64,000 bases of DNA. Source: Hafnia alvei. GTDB lineage: Bacteria > Pseudomonadota > Gammaproteobacteria > Enterobacterales > Enterobacteriaceae. A model generated the notes under the pieces. That model saw only the letters and a list, made by a program, of their open reading frames with translations. It was not told where the DNA came from and did no database searches. Location of the stretch: the NCBI RefSeq assembly GCF_034424155.1, contig NZ_CP139992.1, forward strand, positions 884,012-948,011, read 5' to 3'. The translations under genes and the position numbers were made by a program. Below are positions 61,291-64,000 of this stretch, one piece after another (positions within the stretch are counted from its first letter, which is position 1; each line of letters opens with the position of its first letter).

Positions 61291-62022
61291 ATGCTGGACA
61301 ACATTCGTATTGTGCTGGTGGAGACTTCCCATACCGGAAACATGGGTTCGACTGCACGAGCTATGAAAACTATGGGGTTAACCAACCTCTATCTCGTTAA
61401 TCCACTGGTCAAGCCAGATTCTCAGGCTATTGCCTTATCTGCGGGTGCCAGCGATGTGATCGGTAATGCCACTATCGTAGATACTTTCGATGAAGCAATT
61501 GCCGGTTGTAGCTTGGTTGTCGGAACGAGCGCCCGTTCGCGTTCACTGCCGTGGCCAATGCTAGAGCCACGTGAATGTGGTCAGCGCAGCGCGATGGAAT
61601 CTGAACATGCGCCAGTCGCGATTGTGTTTGGTCGTGAGCGCGTGGGCTTGACCAATGATGAGCTGCAAAAGTGTCATTATCATGTCGCCATCCCAGCTAA
61701 CCCAGAATATAGCTCTCTGAATTTAGCCATGGCGGTGCAGATCATCGCGTATGAAATTCGCGTAGCGCATCTGGATCGTATTGCCGCTCACCAGCCGGTA
61801 GCAGAAGAAGAGCCATATCCGTTGGTGGACGATCTCGAACGTTTCTACGCTCATCTAGAAGAAACGTTGCATGTGACAGGCTTCATTCGCCCAACGCATC
61901 CTGGAAATATCATGAGCCGTTTGCGTCGATTGTTTACGCGTGCGCGTCCTGAAGCGCAAGAATTGAACATTTTGCGCGGTATTTTGGCTTCAATTGAGAA
62001 GCAAGAGCACGGAAAGCACTAA
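61291..62022 (+). CDS. trmJ: tRNA (cytidine/uridine-32-2'-O)-methyltransferase TrmJ
   Basis: This 243-residue SPOUT-class enzyme methylates the 2'-hydroxyl of nucleotide 32 in several tRNAs. Its motifs are [22 protein letters not shown] (about 8-29), VFGRERVGL (about 112-120) and the knot segment [15 protein letters not shown] (about 133-147). The frame extends to 61249, but the ATG at 61291 ([13 protein letters not shown]) gives the E. coli N-terminus. It precedes iscR as in E. coli. Confidence 0.95.
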   Translation: MLDNIRIVLVETSHTGNMGSTARAMKTMGLTNLYLVNPLVKPDSQAIALSAGASDVIGNATIVDTFDEAIAGCSLVVGTSARSRSLPWPMLEPRECGQRSAMESEHAPVAIVFGRERVGLTNDELQKCHYHVAIPANPEYSSLNLAMAVQIIAYEIRVAHLDRIAAHQPVAEEEPYPLVDDLERFYAHLEETLHVTGFIRPTHPGNIMSRLRRLFTRARPEAQELNILRGILASIEKQEHGKH

Positions 62023-62139
62023 TTCATGACTGCTTTCGTCGGAATATCATAGTAAAATACACAGGTATTTCGATGAGTAAGATGCTGATAGTAAACAGGG
62101 ATTGTTGTTCCAGTGGTAACGTTTTTTTAACAAGATGTA

Positions 62140-62188
62140 ATAGTTGAGTGAATTACTAGGTTAAATAGTTGACTGTTTTACTCAGGAA
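62140..62188. promoter_or_regulatory. Two IscR type 1-like boxes before iscR
   Basis: ATAGTTGAGTGAATTACTAGG (62140 onward) and ATAGTTGACTGTTTTACTCAGG (62165 onward) both resemble the type 1 IscR site ATASYYGACTRWWWYAGTCRRSTA, 25 bases apart. They lie about 67-115 bases before iscR and would mediate autorepression by [2Fe-2S]-IscR. Confidence 0.65.
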
Positions 62189-62254
62189 TGAGAAAATTAA
62201 CACGTTCGATAAGTAAGCGTGTTTCATCTTTTTTCTTAAAGGTTACTATTTGCC

Positions 62255-62752
62255 ATGAGACTGACATCCAAAGGCCGTTACGCTGTTACAGCTATGCTTG
62301 ATGTAGCATTGCACTCCCAGGAAGGGCCAGTTCCACTGGCAGATATTTCCGAACGTCAGGGCATCTCGCTCTCTTATTTGGAACAATTATTTTCACGTCT
62401 GCGCAAAAATGGATTAGTTTCCAGCGTGCGTGGGCCAGGCGGTGGTTATTTGCTGGGTAAAGACGCAGCCGAAATCGCCGTAGGTACCGTGATCACTGCC
62501 GTTGATGAATCTGTTGATGCAACGCGCTGTCAGGGTAAAGAAGGTTGTCAGGGTGGAACCCGTTGTTTGACGCACACGCTATGGCGTGACCTGAGTGAGC
62601 GTATCAGCGGTTTTCTGAATAACATCACTCTGGCTGAATTGGTGAATAACCAAGAAGTGCTGGATGTTGCCGATCGCCAGAATTCCGATACGCGTCGTGG
62701 TGCTAATACTAACGGTCGTCAGGACACGATTAACGTGAATCTGCGCGCATAA
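62255..62752 (+). CDS. iscR: Iron-sulfur cluster regulator IscR
   Basis: This 165-residue Rrf2-family regulator has a winged HTH (1-60; [13 protein letters not shown]) and the [2Fe-2S] ligands C92, C98, C104 and H107 in [16 protein letters not shown]. When loaded with a cluster it represses the isc operon; apo-IscR controls other genes. The upstream boxes and downstream iscS fit the standard operon. Confidence 0.97.
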   Translation: MRLTSKGRYAVTAMLDVALHSQEGPVPLADISERQGISLSYLEQLFSRLRKNGLVSSVRGPGGGYLLGKDAAEIAVGTVITAVDESVDATRCQGKEGCQGGTRCLTHTLWRDLSERISGFLNNITLAELVNNQEVLDVADRQNSDTRRGANTNGRQDTINVNLRA

Positions 62753-62823
62753 GCAGCTGCGACGACGAGTCATAACACTTTCTTTAAATGTACTAATTTG
62801 GAAGTGATGTACGGAGCAAGAGA

Positions 62824-64000
62824 ATGAAATTACCGATTTATCTAGACTATTCAGCCACTACGCCAGCCGATCCGCGCGTAGCTGAGAAGATGATGCAGTT
62901 TTTAACCTTGGACGGTACTTTCGGTAACCCGGCTTCGCGTTCCCACCGTTTCGGGTGGCAAGCGGAAGAAGCGGTAGATATCGCACGTAACAACATTGCT
63001 GAACTGGTCGGTGCCGATCCGCGTGAGATCGTCTTTACCTCCGGAGCAACCGAATCTGACAACCTGGCGATTAAAGGCGCTGCCAATTTCTATCAGAAAA
63101 AAGGCAAGCACATTATCACCAGCAAAACCGAACACAAAGCTGTGCTGGACACCTGCCGTCAGTTAGAACGTGAAGGCTTTGAAGTGACCTATCTGGCACC
63201 GCAGCGTAACGGTATTATCGATCTTAAAGAGCTGGAAGCCGCCATGCGTGAAGATACCATCGTGGTTTCTATCATGCATGTGAACAATGAAATCGGCGTG
63301 ATTCAGGACATCGAAGCTATCGGTGAACTGTGCCGCAGTCGTGGCATCATCTTCCACGTTGATGCGACGCAAAGCGTTGGCAAACTTCCGATCGATTTGA
63401 GCAAATTGAAAGTCGATTTGATGTCCTTCTCCGGCCACAAAATTTATGGCCCGAAAGGAATTGGTGCCCTGTACGTTCGCCGCAAACCACGCGTTCGTAT
63501 CGAAGCACAGATGCACGGTGGCGGTCATGAACGTGGTATGCGTTCAGGCACATTGCCTGTTCATCAGATCGTCGGTATGGGTGAAGCTTACCGTATCGCT
63601 AAAGAAGAAATGGCTACCGAAGTTCCACGTCTGCGCGCGCTGCGTGACCGTCTGTGGGATGGCCTGAAAGATCTTGAAGAAGTGTACCTGAACGGCTCTT
63701 TAGAGCACGGTGCACCGAATATCCTGAACGTAAGCTTTAATTACGTCGAAGGCGAATCGCTGATTATGGCTCTGAAAGATCTGGCCGTGTCTTCTGGTTC
63801 TGCCTGTACTTCTGCGAGTTTGGAGCCGTCATACGTGCTGCGTGCTTTGGGAATGAACGATGAGTTAGCACACAGCTCAATTCGTTTCTCATTGGGTCGC
63901 TTTACCACGGAAGAAGAGATCGACTACGCCATTGCTCTGGTTCGTAAGTCTATTGGCCGTCTGCGTGACCTGTCTCCGCTGTGGGATATGTTCAAGCAGG
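62824..64000 (+). CDS. iscS: Cysteine desulfurase IscS (3' end outside the window)
   Basis: 392 codons are visible and the frame is open at the right edge; E. coli IscS has 404 residues, so about 12 are missing. It is a PLP enzyme that takes sulfur from cysteine for Fe-S cluster and tRNA thiolation pathways. The PLP lysine is K206 ([10 protein letters not shown]) and the catalytic cysteine is C328 on the mobile loop ([10 protein letters not shown]). GGAGC lies about ten bases before the ATG at 62824. It follows iscR after 71 bases; iscU should follow outside. Confidence 0.97.
   Translation, partial: MKLPIYLDYSATTPADPRVAEKMMQFLTLDGTFGNPASRSHRFGWQAEEAVDIARNNIAELVGADPREIVFTSGATESDNLAIKGAANFYQKKGKHIITSKTEHKAVLDTCRQLEREGFEVTYLAPQRNGIIDLKELEAAMREDTIVVSIMHVNNEIGVIQDIEAIGELCRSRGIIFHVDATQSVGKLPIDLSKLKVDLMSFSGHKIYGPKGIGALYVRRKPRVRIEAQMHGGGHERGMRSGTLPVHQIVGMGEAYRIAKEEMATEVPRLRALRDRLWDGLKDLEEVYLNGSLEHGAPNILNVSFNYVEGESLIMALKDLAVSSGSACTSASLEPSYVLRALGMNDELAHSSIRFSLGRFTTEEEIDYAIALVRKSIGRLRDLSPLWDMFKQ

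Overview
The window looks like a chromosomal segment of an enterobacterium close to Hafnia, inferred from gene order and protein similarity without a database search. Two blocks with E. coli-like order support this: yafD-mltD-gloB-yafS-rnhA-dnaQ-tRNA-Asp in the middle, and hmp/glyA followed by csiE, suhB, trmJ, iscR and iscS on the right. The DNA between and before these blocks is accessory.

1-13.3 kb (minus strand): most of a type VI secretion system (T6SS) operon. In transcription order it reads tssB, tssC, tssE, tssF, tssG, tagH (FHA), tssJ, tssK, tssL, tssH/clpV, tagO/vasI and a truncated tssA/vasJ-like gene running off the left edge. tssM and the rest must lie further left. A 0.68-kb AT-rich divergent control region (13.3-13.98 kb) separates this operon from the rightward hcp, vgrG, DUF2169 adaptor and a full-length Rhs effector with a PAAR-like N-terminus.

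17.9-28.9 kb: the effector zone. The full Rhs gene with its own toxin tip and immunity gene is followed by two more orphan 'Rhs core + tip + immunity' modules. All three share an in-frame 1818-bp core segment (606 codons, no net indels) with the same left and right breakpoints. The three tips differ in sequence but carry the same D-[F/Y]-x-[N/D]-H-G ... H-x-[H] signature. A terminator and a decayed antisense SymE-like gene lie between modules, and an IS200-type transposase fragment closes the array.

29-34.5 kb: conserved housekeeping genes (yafD, mltD, gloB, yafS, rnhA, dnaQ) and tRNA-Asp(GTC).

34.6-46.4 kb: a polyamine catabolism locus. It holds a LysR regulator, two gamma-aminobutyraldehyde dehydrogenase-like enzymes flanking a ydcSTUV ABC transporter, a Tat-exported spermidine dehydrogenase-like flavoprotein and a tri-heme cytochrome c. 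The likely design is oxidation of spermidine in the periplasm with electrons passed to cytochrome c, then import and oxidation of the C4 aldehyde to GABA. GC-rich palindromic repeats punctuate this locus.

46.4-53.3 kb: a divergent ROK regulator and an operon of a large DUF5107/TPR protein, an MFS sugar porter and an aldose epimerase-like protein. This is a probable uncharacterised sugar utilisation system.

53.3-64 kb: a hairpin-rich intergenic cluster, then hmp (with an NsrR-like site), glyA (with a PurR-like box), a short CsiE, a DUF1007/NicO metal export pair, a gene-poor stretch with a possible 42-codon ORF, suhB, trmJ, and iscR-iscS with two IscR-like boxes. iscS is cut by the right edge.
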